Positions 15,933 through 20,832 of a DNA stretch of 24,875 nucleotides are shown here, in pieces. The translations under genes were made by a program, and so were the position numbers. Origin of the DNA: a virus; IMG/VR virus record IMGVR_UViG_3300046491_000156, positions 1-24,875 of that record. One strand, 5' to 3'. The notes under the pieces were generated by a model. The model worked only from the letters and a program-made list of their open reading frames with translations. It ran no database searches and was not told where the DNA came from. Position 1 is the stretch's first letter. Each line of letters begins with the position of its first letter.

Positions 15933-16544
15933 ATGCTTACCAACTACGCCGACGTGGCGGCCCTCGCCGTCGGCCTGGTCCTGCCCGCCATCGTGGCGGT
16001 GTTCACCAAGCCGTCGACCAACCCCACCGTCAAGGGCTTCGCGCACGCCGTCCTGGCCCTCGCCACCGGCTCCCTGGCCACCTACAAGGCCGACCCGTCG
16101 AACTTCGTGTGGGCGCCCGCTGTGATCGCCGCGTTCCTGGCCTGGCTGTCCGGCACCGCGTTCTACCACTCCCTGCTGAAGAAGTACTCCTGGTTCGGTG
16201 CGCTCCAGAACCTGTTCGTGTCCGAGGTCGAGAGCCGTCTTAATACCCACGGCGCCGACGTCGAGCGGTACTTCGAGGTGGCGCAGGCGGCCGAGCTGGC
16301 CGAGGACGCACAGGGCATCACCAACGACTTCCCCTTGAGCACCGACGTGGTTCAGTCCGGCGTGGAGGAGGCTGTCAAGGCGGCCGAGGAGATCCCCGTC
16401 GTCGGCACGGTCGTCCAGCGCTTCGAGACGGTCGCGGTCCCGGCCATCGTTACGGCCGTGGAGGCGGTCGCGGCGCCGGTCGTCGAGAACTCCACACCTG
16501 CCGTCGCTGTGCAGCCTGGCGGCCTGGGTCCGAGGGCGATCTGA
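15933..16544 (+). CDS. Membrane protein, holin candidate
   Basis: This 203-aa protein has two or three likely membrane segments in its first 100 residues: YADVAALAVGLVLPAIVAVF, then GFAHAVLALATGSLAT, then VWAPAVIAAFLAWLSGTAFY. A positively charged turn (KKYSW) and a long soluble, acidic C-terminal half follow, with PVVGTVVQRFETVAVPAIVT near the end. Small multi-span proteins directly after tail genes are often holins in actinophages, but the 100-residue cytoplasmic tail is long for one. A clear AAGGA ribosome site lies five bases before ATG. A CTTAATACC site at 16239 lies in the soluble half. A role in lysis is inferred from topology and position only. Confidence 0.7.
   Translation: MLTNYADVAALAVGLVLPAIVAVFTKPSTNPTVKGFAHAVLALATGSLATYKADPSNFVWAPAVIAAFLAWLSGTAFYHSLLKKYSWFGALQNLFVSEVESRLNTHGADVERYFEVAQAAELAEDAQGITNDFPLSTDVVQSGVEEAVKAAEEIPVVGTVVQRFETVAVPAIVTAVEAVAAPVVENSTPAVAVQPGGLGPRAI
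16239..16284 (+). repeat. CTTAATAYC element, copy 3 (weak hairpin)
   Basis: CTTAATACC lies at 16239-16247, in frame as Leu-Asn-Thr. Unlike the other copies, the downstream structure is weak: a short TCGAG stem with one bulged T near 16261, possibly enclosed by GCGCC/GGCGC. I count the nonamer as real and the hairpin as doubtful. Confidence 0.45.
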
Positions 16545-16546
16545 CC

Positions 16547-16834
16547 ATGGACTGGTTCCGGCTGCTGCTGATCGCCTTCGCCACCTTCACCGCGTGGGAG
16601 TGGCTGCGCGACGTCCTGCCTGTCGCTATCCCGGCCGCCCTTCAGCCGCCCGTGGTCGTGGGGCTGGCCTACGAGGTGCAGCGTGTTCCCGGCCCGTGGC
16701 TGGCCGCTGGGGCGGCTGCTGGAGTCGTGGCGGTACTGCACGCGCAGGTACGGGGCAGCGGGGCGGAGACGGCCTCTCTGCGCCTGCCGCGCAGGCACCC
16801 GAACACAGGGCGGCGAGTTCCCGACCTCCCCTGA
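16547..16834 (+). CDS. Small membrane protein, second holin candidate
   Basis: This 95-aa protein has an N-terminal hydrophobic segment (FRLLLIAFATFTAWEWL) and a second one around residues 50-67 (WLAAGAAAGVVAVLHAQV). A basic, probably disordered tail follows (RLPRRHPNTGRR). It starts two bases after the preceding stop, so the two membrane proteins are likely co-translated. Paired small membrane proteins at the end of a tail operon are commonly holin/antiholin-like, but there is no recognisable endolysin beside them. It is the last gene before the strong terminator at 16850. Confidence 0.65.
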   Translation: MDWFRLLLIAFATFTAWEWLRDVLPVAIPAALQPPVVVGLAYEVQRVPGPWLAAGAAAGVVAVLHAQVRGSGAETASLRLPRRHPNTGRRVPDLP

Positions 16835-16849
16835 TTGTCAAGCACAAGC

Positions 16850-16876
16850 AAAACCCCGCTAGACAAGCGGGGTTTT
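16850..16876 (+). terminator. Strong intrinsic terminator after the tail/lysis genes
   Basis: AAAACCCCGCT at 16850-16860 pairs perfectly with AGCGGGGTTTT at 16866-16876 around a 5-base loop, and T-rich sequence continues (CTTGCTTTT). The A-run on the 5' arm makes it usable from both directions. It lies 15 bases after the last small membrane-protein gene and marks the border between the structural and replication modules. Confidence 0.9.
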
Positions 16877-16877
16877 C

Positions 16878-16906
16878 TTGCTTTTAGAAGCCGTAATGGC
16901 TAAGGT
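16878..16906 (+). promoter_or_regulatory. Candidate promoter for the replication module
   Basis: TTGCTT (16878-16883), a 17-base spacer and TAAGGT (16901-16906) fit a sigma-70-type promoter of the TAnnnT sort used in high-GC actinobacteria, though only TTG of the -35 matches. The spacer contains AAGCCGTAAT, which recurs in the next promoter region at 19433. A transcript starting near 16913 would exclude the ATG at 16896 and favour the TTG start at 16956. Confidence 0.45.
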
Positions 16907-16955
16907 CTTCCTTGTTGCCAACCACGGCAGCGACCACCACAACACTGGAGCAGAC

Positions 16956-18197
16956 TTGAGCAAGCAGCCCATCACCCTGGCCTTCGCTGGTTCCGCCGAC
17001 ATCGACCCCGAGAACGTCAAGGACCTGCTCAACGACTGGCTCGGCTTCGGCGACGAGGACAAGGACGGCTTCTTCGAGCCGAGCGACCGCGAGATCAACC
17101 TCATCTTCCCGGTCACCCGGGAGCACCTGTCCGACGGCCTGGAAGCGGTCCTCGGCTGGGCCGAGAAGGCCGACCTCCCCTACGTCGCCGTCGCCGACAA
17201 CAAGCGCAGCCGCGCCACCGAGCAGATCCTCAAGGACGCCGAGGAGACCGTCCACGTCGCCAACGTCACGGCCGGTGTGGTCGACCTGCTGAAGAAGGCC
17301 GACAGCGCGGGCGACGAGGTCCACGTCATCCTGCTGTGGGGCGACGAGGGCAGCGAGCAGGCCGAACTCCTCCTGGACGCCGCCGACCATGCGGGCTTCA
17401 AGGCCAAGGACCTCACCGCCGGACTCGACGACATCTCCTTCGGTGAGCAGCCGCAGGCCGAGGAGCCGGAGGAGGAGCCCCAGCCGGAACCCGAGCCGGA
17501 GCCCGAGCCGGAGCCCGAGCCGGAGGCCCCCAAGCGTGGTCGCCGTCGTGGCCGTCGCTCTGAGCCCGAGGAGGCCGAGCCGGAGGAGGAGCCGCTGACC
17601 GAGGAGGACGCGCCGGAGGAGCCCAAGCAGGAGGAGCCCAAGCGCGGCCGTCGCGGTCGCAAGGTCGAGCCGGAGCCCGAGGAGCACCCGGTCGAGCAGG
17701 ACATCCAGGAGCAGCAGGAGGACCTGGAGCAGGAGGTCAACCGCGCCGCGCAGAAGATCCAGCGTGAGGCCACCCCGGTCCCCGACAAGGAGATCGACCT
17801 CATCCTCATCGGCAACGCTTTGGAGGGTGCCTACAACGCCTTCCGCCTGGAGGACGAGCGCAACGCGGTCATCAACCAGGCCGAGGTACGCCTCCGGCCG
17901 CTGACCGAACTGCTGGCCAAGGCGCTTAATATCGTGGCCGACTCGGTCCACGACAAGGAGGCCGAGGAGCAGGAGCGCCCGGCCGAGAAGAAGGCCGAGG
18001 AGCCGGAGGAGGAGCAGACCTCCGGACGCCGTCGCCGTGGACGTCCGCGCGACGAGAGCAAGACGTTTGCCTTCCTGGTCGACGACGAGGGCAACTACAG
18101 CCGTCGCGGCCGTGGCCGTATCCCGGCCGGACAGACCGTCGTACACCTGACCCGGGCGGAGATCGAGGAGAAGGGCCTCGAACTCGACTCGGAGTGA
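16956..18197 (+). CDS. Acidic/RGR-repeat protein with Rossmann-like N-terminus
   Basis: This protein of about 413 aa is of unknown family. The N-terminal 160 residues look alpha/beta (QPITLAFAGSADIDPENVKD; LPYVAVADNKRSRATEQI; DEVHVILLWGDEGSEQ), faintly like SLOG/DprA-type nucleotide-binding folds. A Glu-Pro repeat follows near 17475-17530. After that, acidic stretches alternate with basic clusters PKRGRRRGRR, PKRGRRGRK, GRRRRGRPRD and RRGRGRIP. GRP/RGR cores are AT-hook- or Lsr2-like minor-groove binders, so a DNA-binding or nucleoid-type role is inferred. I prefer TTG 16956, preceded by GGAG at 5 bases and lying after the candidate promoter. The alternative is ATG 16896, which has a poor ribosome site and would start only 20 bases after the terminator. 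A CTTAATATC element is at 17925. Confidence 0.75.
   Translation: MSKQPITLAFAGSADIDPENVKDLLNDWLGFGDEDKDGFFEPSDREINLIFPVTREHLSDGLEAVLGWAEKADLPYVAVADNKRSRATEQILKDAEETVHVANVTAGVVDLLKKADSAGDEVHVILLWGDEGSEQAELLLDAADHAGFKAKDLTAGLDDISFGEQPQAEEPEEEPQPEPEPEPEPEPEPEAPKRGRRRGRRSEPEEAEPEEEPLTEEDAPEEPKQEEPKRGRRGRKVEPEPEEHPVEQDIQEQQEDLEQEVNRAAQKIQREATPVPDKEIDLILIGNALEGAYNAFRLEDERNAVINQAEVRLRPLTELLAKALNIVADSVHDKEAEEQERPAEKKAEEPEEEQTSGRRRRGRPRDESKTFAFLVDDEGNYSRRGRGRIPAGQTVVHLTRAEIEEKGLELDSE
17925..17953 (+). repeat. CTTAATAYC-hairpin element, copy 4
   Basis: CTTAATATC lies at 17925-17933, in frame as Leu-Asn-Ile. A GTGGCC/GGCCAC stem (17934-17939 with 17945-17951, one bulged T) follows immediately and extends to eight pairs if the last two motif bases join. 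The loop is GACTC. Confidence 0.55.
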
Positions 18198-18202
18198 GTA
18201 AC

Positions 18203-18261
18203 GCAAAAGCCCCCGGCGCTGAAGAGGTTCGAGACCTCGATTCACTGCCGGGGGCTTTTGC
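18203..18261 (+). terminator. Long two-tier hairpin, probable terminator
   Basis: GCAAAAGCCCCCGGC (18203-18217) pairs perfectly over 15 bases with 18247-18261. Inside it a second hairpin forms: GAGGT (18224-18228) with ACCTC (18234-18238), flanked by TGAA/TTCA. The stem begins five bases after the TGA of the RGR-repeat gene. The 3' arm ends in only four T, so termination may be partial; the AAAAGC/GCTTTT symmetry would allow action in both directions. No clear promoter is visible between it and the following leader ORF. Confidence 0.7.
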
Positions 18262-18311
18262 CCACCACACCCCGAGGCCCACCACAAACCCCGAGATGGG
18301 AAGAACCTAAC

Positions 18312-18359
18312 ATGTCGAGCCGACTTAATATCAACGGCGGATTCGGAGCCGCCGAGTGA
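18312..18359 (+). CDS. 15-codon leader ORF A (MSSRLNINGGFGAAE)
   Basis: ATG at 18312 is preceded by GGGAAG at about eight bases and opens a 15-residue frame. Its TGA overlaps the GTG start of the initiator gene (GTGA). It contains CTTAATATC read as Leu-Asn-Ile, and the following CGGCGG/CCGCCG hairpin holds the next gene's GGAG in its loop. The layout is that of a leader peptide whose translation opens the downstream ribosome site. Leader ORF B at 23296 has the same plan and the same (S/T)RLN(I/T) core. Expression of such a short ORF is unproven. Confidence 0.5.
   Translation: MSSRLNINGGFGAAE
18324..18354 (+). promoter_or_regulatory. CTTAATAYC-hairpin element, copy 5, at initiator start
   Basis: CTTAATATC is at 18324-18332. 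Two bases later CGGCGG (18335-18340) pairs with CCGCCG (18349-18354), leaving the loop ATTCGGAG, which contains the GGAG ribosome site of the GTG start at 18356. The distance from motif start to gene start is 32 bases, the same as at copy 8. Confidence 0.65.
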
Positions 18360-19369
18360 GCATCATGATCATGTCGGAAGTCTTCACGCAGTCCGACACC
18401 CGCCTGGCCACGCGCCTGGTTCTGCTCGCGCTGGCGGACGCCGCCAACGACTCCCACCGCATGTGCTGGGAGTCCGTCGACACCATCGCGGCCAAGGCCA
18501 GAGTCTCGCGGCGCCAGGTGTTCACCGCGCTGGCGACCCTGGAGGAACGCCGCGTCGTCGAGCACGTCCCGGACGCGGAGAAGCCTGCCGAGGCCGAGCG
18601 GTACAAGTCCGTGGTGCGCCGGGTACTTCCGGTATCGGAATGGCTCCCGGAGCCTTCCAAGGGTGCAGAATCCGCACCCCTCTCTGAGGGTGCAGAATCC
18701 GCACAGGTGTCGAAGTTTTCACCCAACCCCAATAACCAACTGGAAGTTATAGATATAGAAGAAACTACGTTTCTTCCACCGCGCCGGTCGGCACGGTCCA
18801 ATCCCGGCGAGGCCGAGGAGATCCCTGTGAGGCCGGGTGCTCGGGGCTGGAATGCGGTTGCGGCTCCCAAGCGTGGCGGTCGGAAGAAGACCCGGAAGCA
18901 GCAGGCGGAGGAGGCCGCCCTGGCGGAGAAGGAACTCGACCCGGCGTACGTCGTGGCCCAGGCCCTCGGCGAGGAAGATCCAGGAAGCAGCCCCGCTGGC
19001 CGTCTCCCGGCTTCGGACGACGACCTGGCCCCTCCGGTCCGGCGACCTCGTGAGAAGCGCTCCAAGAGGCCGTCGGAGGAACTGGCCGAGTTCTTCGGGA
19101 AGCGGGCCGAGGAGGTAGGCCACCCGGTACCCGGCGCCACCAACCTCAGCGCCCTCTACGGGAACTTCGGCCGGTGGATGGCCCAGGGCCTGGAACGGGA
19201 GACCATCCGGCAGATGATCATCACCTACTGGTCGTCCTCCTGGAACCGGTCGGAGAACCACCCGGCCTGGAAGGACTTCCTCGGCGCCCGTGGGCTGCTG
19301 ACGGAGCGGCTGGGCAAGGTCGACAACACGATGGAGAAGCACCGGCACGACGAGTCCTTCTGGGACTGA
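18356..19369 (+). CDS. Winged-helix replication initiator, origin inside gene
   Basis: This 337-aa protein has an N-terminal winged helix-turn-helix (residues about 10-75: ATRLVLLALADAANDSHRMCW; VSRRQVFTALATLEERRVVE) of the kind used by phage replication initiators and RepA/DnaD-like proteins. The centre is a low-complexity, charged linker. Near residues 103-118 it carries a duplicated GAESA unit, which reflects two 18-base DNA repeats. The C-terminal 100 residues (ELAEFFGKRAEEVGHPVPGA; WKDFLGARGLLTERL) form a helical domain that may contact the helicase loader. Together with the DnaC-like gene next door and the helicase and primase beyond, this parallels lambda O. The GTG start overlaps leader ORF A by 3 bases. 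Function is inferred from fold and neighbours. Confidence 0.75.
   Translation: MSIMIMSEVFTQSDTRLATRLVLLALADAANDSHRMCWESVDTIAAKARVSRRQVFTALATLEERRVVEHVPDAEKPAEAERYKSVVRRVLPVSEWLPEPSKGAESAPLSEGAESAQVSKFSPNPNNQLEVIDIEETTFLPPRRSARSNPGEAEEIPVRPGARGWNAVAAPKRGGRKKTRKQQAEEAALAEKELDPAYVVAQALGEEDPGSSPAGRLPASDDDLAPPVRRPREKRSKRPSEELAEFFGKRAEEVGHPVPGATNLSALYGNFGRWMAQGLERETIRQMIITYWSSSWNRSENHPAWKDFLGARGLLTERLGKVDNTMEKHRHDESFWD
18660..18776. other. Candidate replication origin within the initiator gene
   Basis: Two identical 18-base direct repeats (AGGGTGCAGAATCCGCAC at 18660-18677 and 18687-18704) are 27 bases apart. Each has GTGC/GCAC inverted ends, and the interval can fold (GCACCC...GGGTGC with TC/GA). 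Right after them the DNA turns AT-rich: 32 of 45 bases at 18731-18775 are A or T, against roughly one third in the window. It ends in an 8-bp perfect inverted repeat (GAAGAAAC 18758-18765, GTTTCTTC 18769-18776). Iterons plus an AT-rich unwinding zone inside an initiator gene is the lambda O plan. Confidence 0.6.
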
Positions 19370-19376
19370 TGCCACC

Positions 19377-19411
19377 AGGGGCGGGCTGCTACGGCGGTCC
19401 GCCCCTTACGT
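19377..19411 (+). terminator. Probable terminator after the initiator gene
   Basis: AGGGGCGG (19377-19384) pairs with CCGCCCCT (19399-19406) over a 14-base loop, followed by TACGTTTT. It begins seven bases after the initiator stop. The loop is long and the T-run interrupted, so efficiency is uncertain. Confidence 0.55.
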
Positions 19412-19426
19412 TTTCCCAAAGGCGTA

Positions 19427-19454
19427 TTCAGAAAGCCGTAATCTGTGGTAGCCT
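19427..19454 (+). promoter_or_regulatory. Candidate promoter before the helicase-loader gene
   Basis: TTCAGA (19427-19432), 16 bases and TAGCCT (19449-19454) form a weak sigma-70-like pair. An alternative -10 is TAATCT (19439-19444). The AAGCCGTAAT decamer at 19433-19442 also occurs in the promoter region at 16888-16897, and both are followed by GTTG and then AACCAC in the leader. A promoter is expected here because a terminator lies just upstream. Confidence 0.35.
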
Positions 19455-19487
19455 CCTGAGCGTTGAACCACCACCACACAAGGAGGC
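19451..19487 (+). promoter_or_regulatory. Inverted repeat that can hide the loader's ribosome site
   Basis: GCCTCCT (19451-19457) is the exact complement of AGGAGGC (19481-19487), which is the strong ribosome-binding site of the GTG at 19492. The 23-base loop is C/A-rich. If the transcript begins at or before 19451, the site would be masked. Confidence 0.5.
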
Positions 19488-19491
19488 AACC

Positions 19492-20151
19492 GTGGCGACA
19501 GACCCCCGGGTCCACGCCTTGCGGCTCAAGGAGTACGGCATCCCCGCGCACTACCGTCACCTGCGGCTTAATACCGTGGCGGACACCGATGAGTCCGCCG
19601 CCTGCCGTACCTGGCTCGACGAACTGCGCGACCACTACGTCACCGACAAGCGGCCCCTCACGGAGTACCCCGAGGACTGGTCCCAGATCGGTAAGGGCCT
19701 GCTGCTCGTCGGCCCGCCCGGGACCGGCAAGACGACCCTCGCCACGGCCACCCTGCTGGAGGTCTACTACGCCCACCGCCTCCCGGTGCACTGGCTGGCC
19801 TACGCCGACTTCGTGAAGGACTCCATCGAGAAGATGGGCCTTCAGGACCGGGCCGAGCCCGAAGCCGTCGCCCGGTGGTGGGACATCCAGGACAAGATCG
19901 TGGCGGCCGAGAAGGCCCCCGTCCTCGTCCTGGACGACGTCGGCAAGGAGCACCGGACCAAGACCGGCTACGCCGAGGGACTGCTGGACACCCTGCTGCG
20001 CCAGCGTCACCGCGAGGCCCGGCCCACGATCGTCACCTCGAACCTCCCGCCCCGGGAGTGGGGCGCCGTCTACAACCCCACGATGGGCTCCTTCATCCAG
20101 CAGGCCTTCACACACGTCAAGTTGATCGGAGAGGACCGCCGTGCAGCCTGA
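19492..20151 (+). CDS. DnaC-like helicase-loader ATPase
   Basis: This 219-aa AAA+ ATPase probably loads the phage DnaB-like helicase at the origin. Visible are Walker A GPPGTGKTT (K80), Walker B VLVLDDVGKEH (D148, D149), and a sensor-1-type IVTSNLPPREW (N184), followed by a C-terminal basic end (VKLIGEDRRAA). The length suits DnaC/IstB-like loaders. GTG 19492 is chosen because AAGGAGG stands four bases upstream; an in-frame extension upstream would run through the terminator. The gene overlaps the next one by 11 bases. A CTTAATACC-hairpin lies at residue 26, within the N-terminal part. The ATPase assignment is firm; the loader role follows from its helicase neighbour. Confidence 0.9.
   Translation: MATDPRVHALRLKEYGIPAHYRHLRLNTVADTDESAACRTWLDELRDHYVTDKRPLTEYPEDWSQIGKGLLLVGPPGTGKTTLATATLLEVYYAHRLPVHWLAYADFVKDSIEKMGLQDRAEPEAVARWWDIQDKIVAAEKAPVLVLDDVGKEHRTKTGYAEGLLDTLLRQRHREARPTIVTSNLPPREWGAVYNPTMGSFIQQAFTHVKLIGEDRRAA
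19567..19599 (+). repeat. CTTAATAYC-hairpin element, copy 6
   Basis: CTTAATACC lies at 19567-19575, in frame as Leu-Asn-Thr. Two bases later GGCGGAC (19578-19584) pairs perfectly with GTCCGCC (19593-19599) around ACCGATGA. It is 75 bases into the loader gene and does not precede another gene start. Confidence 0.65.
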
Positions 20152-20374
20152 ATACGAGCAGACGCCCCTCCCGTTCGAGGACGAGGTTTTGGTGATTCTC
20201 TACAAACGGGAAGTGCCGGACCATCGCCTCCCCGAGCACTGGGCCTCCCTGGAGTGGACCGTCCGCAGCCGCGCTAAGCACCTCGGCTTCGACCTCGTGC
20301 GCACCCGCCGGTTCCAGAAGTGGGAGGGCGACACGCTTAATATCTCGCTCCGCGCGGAAGCGGAGCGCACCTGA
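20141..20374 (+). CDS. Small protein between loader and next gene, unknown
   Basis: I do not recognise this 77-aa protein. It has mixed strands and a helix: FEDEVLVILYKREVPDHRLP, then SLEWTVRSRAKHLGFDLVRT and a short strand-rich end. No membrane segment or catalytic motif is evident. The GTG start has GGAGAGG upstream and overlaps the loader by 11 bases. Its last 39 bases hold CTTAATATC and an 8-bp hairpin that covers the ribosome site of the following gene, with which it overlaps by one base. Its place suggests a small replication accessory protein. Confidence 0.8.
   Translation: MQPEYEQTPLPFEDEVLVILYKREVPDHRLPEHWASLEWTVRSRAKHLGFDLVRTRRFQKWEGDTLNISLRAEAERT
20336..20367 (+). promoter_or_regulatory. 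CTTAATAYC-hairpin element, copy 7, masking a ribosome site
   Basis: CTTAATATC is at 20336-20344. One base later CGCTCCGC (20346-20353) pairs perfectly with GCGGAGCG (20360-20367) around GCGGAA. The 3' arm contains GGAG (20362-20365), the ribosome site of the ATG at 20374, so the folded RNA would hide it. The motif-to-start distance is 38 bases. Confidence 0.7.
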
Positions 20375-20832
20375 TGCAGGGCGGCGACATCTCCAACGAG
20401 GTCGTCCCCCGCTTGGTCATCGCCTACGAGGGCATGCTCGGCGTCCTGCCGGAGAAGCCCGAGGGATACGTGCACGAGCTGGTTGCCCGCAAGTTCGGGC
20501 GCCGCGCTCGCATGGCCAAGCGGACCGTGGACGCGTACGAGATCAACGACGCGCTGGCCCGGGTCATCTGGGACACCGTCTGGCGCTTCAAGTACTCGGT
20601 CGACGTCGTCACCTACCTCGGGGACGACGCTGTCGAGCCCCTGGAGGCCCGCCTGGACGCCGAGGGACTTCCCATCGGCCGGGTGTGGTCCACGACCCCG
20701 GAGCGGCTGGCCAGACGCCTGCCCTACATGCCGGACGTAGCCGCGATCTTCGACAACGAACACCACCTGATCTTCGGCAGCAAGGGACGCTCTCTGCCCG
20801 CTGCTCCCACCACCTTGATCGGAGCACTGTAA
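20374..20832 (+). CDS. Replication-module protein of unknown function
   Basis: I do not assign a family to this 152-aa protein. The sequence is alpha/beta: VPRLVIAYEGMLGVLPEKPE, then a helical, basic part (RRARMAKRTVDAYEINDALARV), then SVDVVTYLGDDAVEPLEARL. It ends with MPDVAAIFDNEHHLIFGSKG. The last parts vaguely recall HAD-like proteins (a hydrophobic strand followed by D or DD), but the first-motif Asp pair is not obvious, so I do not claim phosphatase activity. It overlaps the previous stop (TGATG), ends directly at the helicase GTG, and probably works in the same operon. Its ribosome site is inside CTTAATAYC-hairpin copy 7. Confidence 0.8.
   Translation: MQGGDISNEVVPRLVIAYEGMLGVLPEKPEGYVHELVARKFGRRARMAKRTVDAYEINDALARVIWDTVWRFKYSVDVVTYLGDDAVEPLEARLDAEGLPIGRVWSTTPERLARRLPYMPDVAAIFDNEHHLIFGSKGRSLPAAPTTLIGAL

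Noticed and set aside
17475-17530. Tandem GAGCCGGAGCCC-like DNA repeat
   Set aside because: It is the codon-level trace of a Glu-Pro run in the protein. Unit lengths follow codons, and there is no sign of a CRISPR or regulatory array.
16884-18287. Minus-strand open frame of 467 codons, very Leu/Val/Gly-rich
   Set aside because: It is the mirror of the Glu/Pro/Arg-rich + gene, and runs through the terminator hairpin at 18203-18261.
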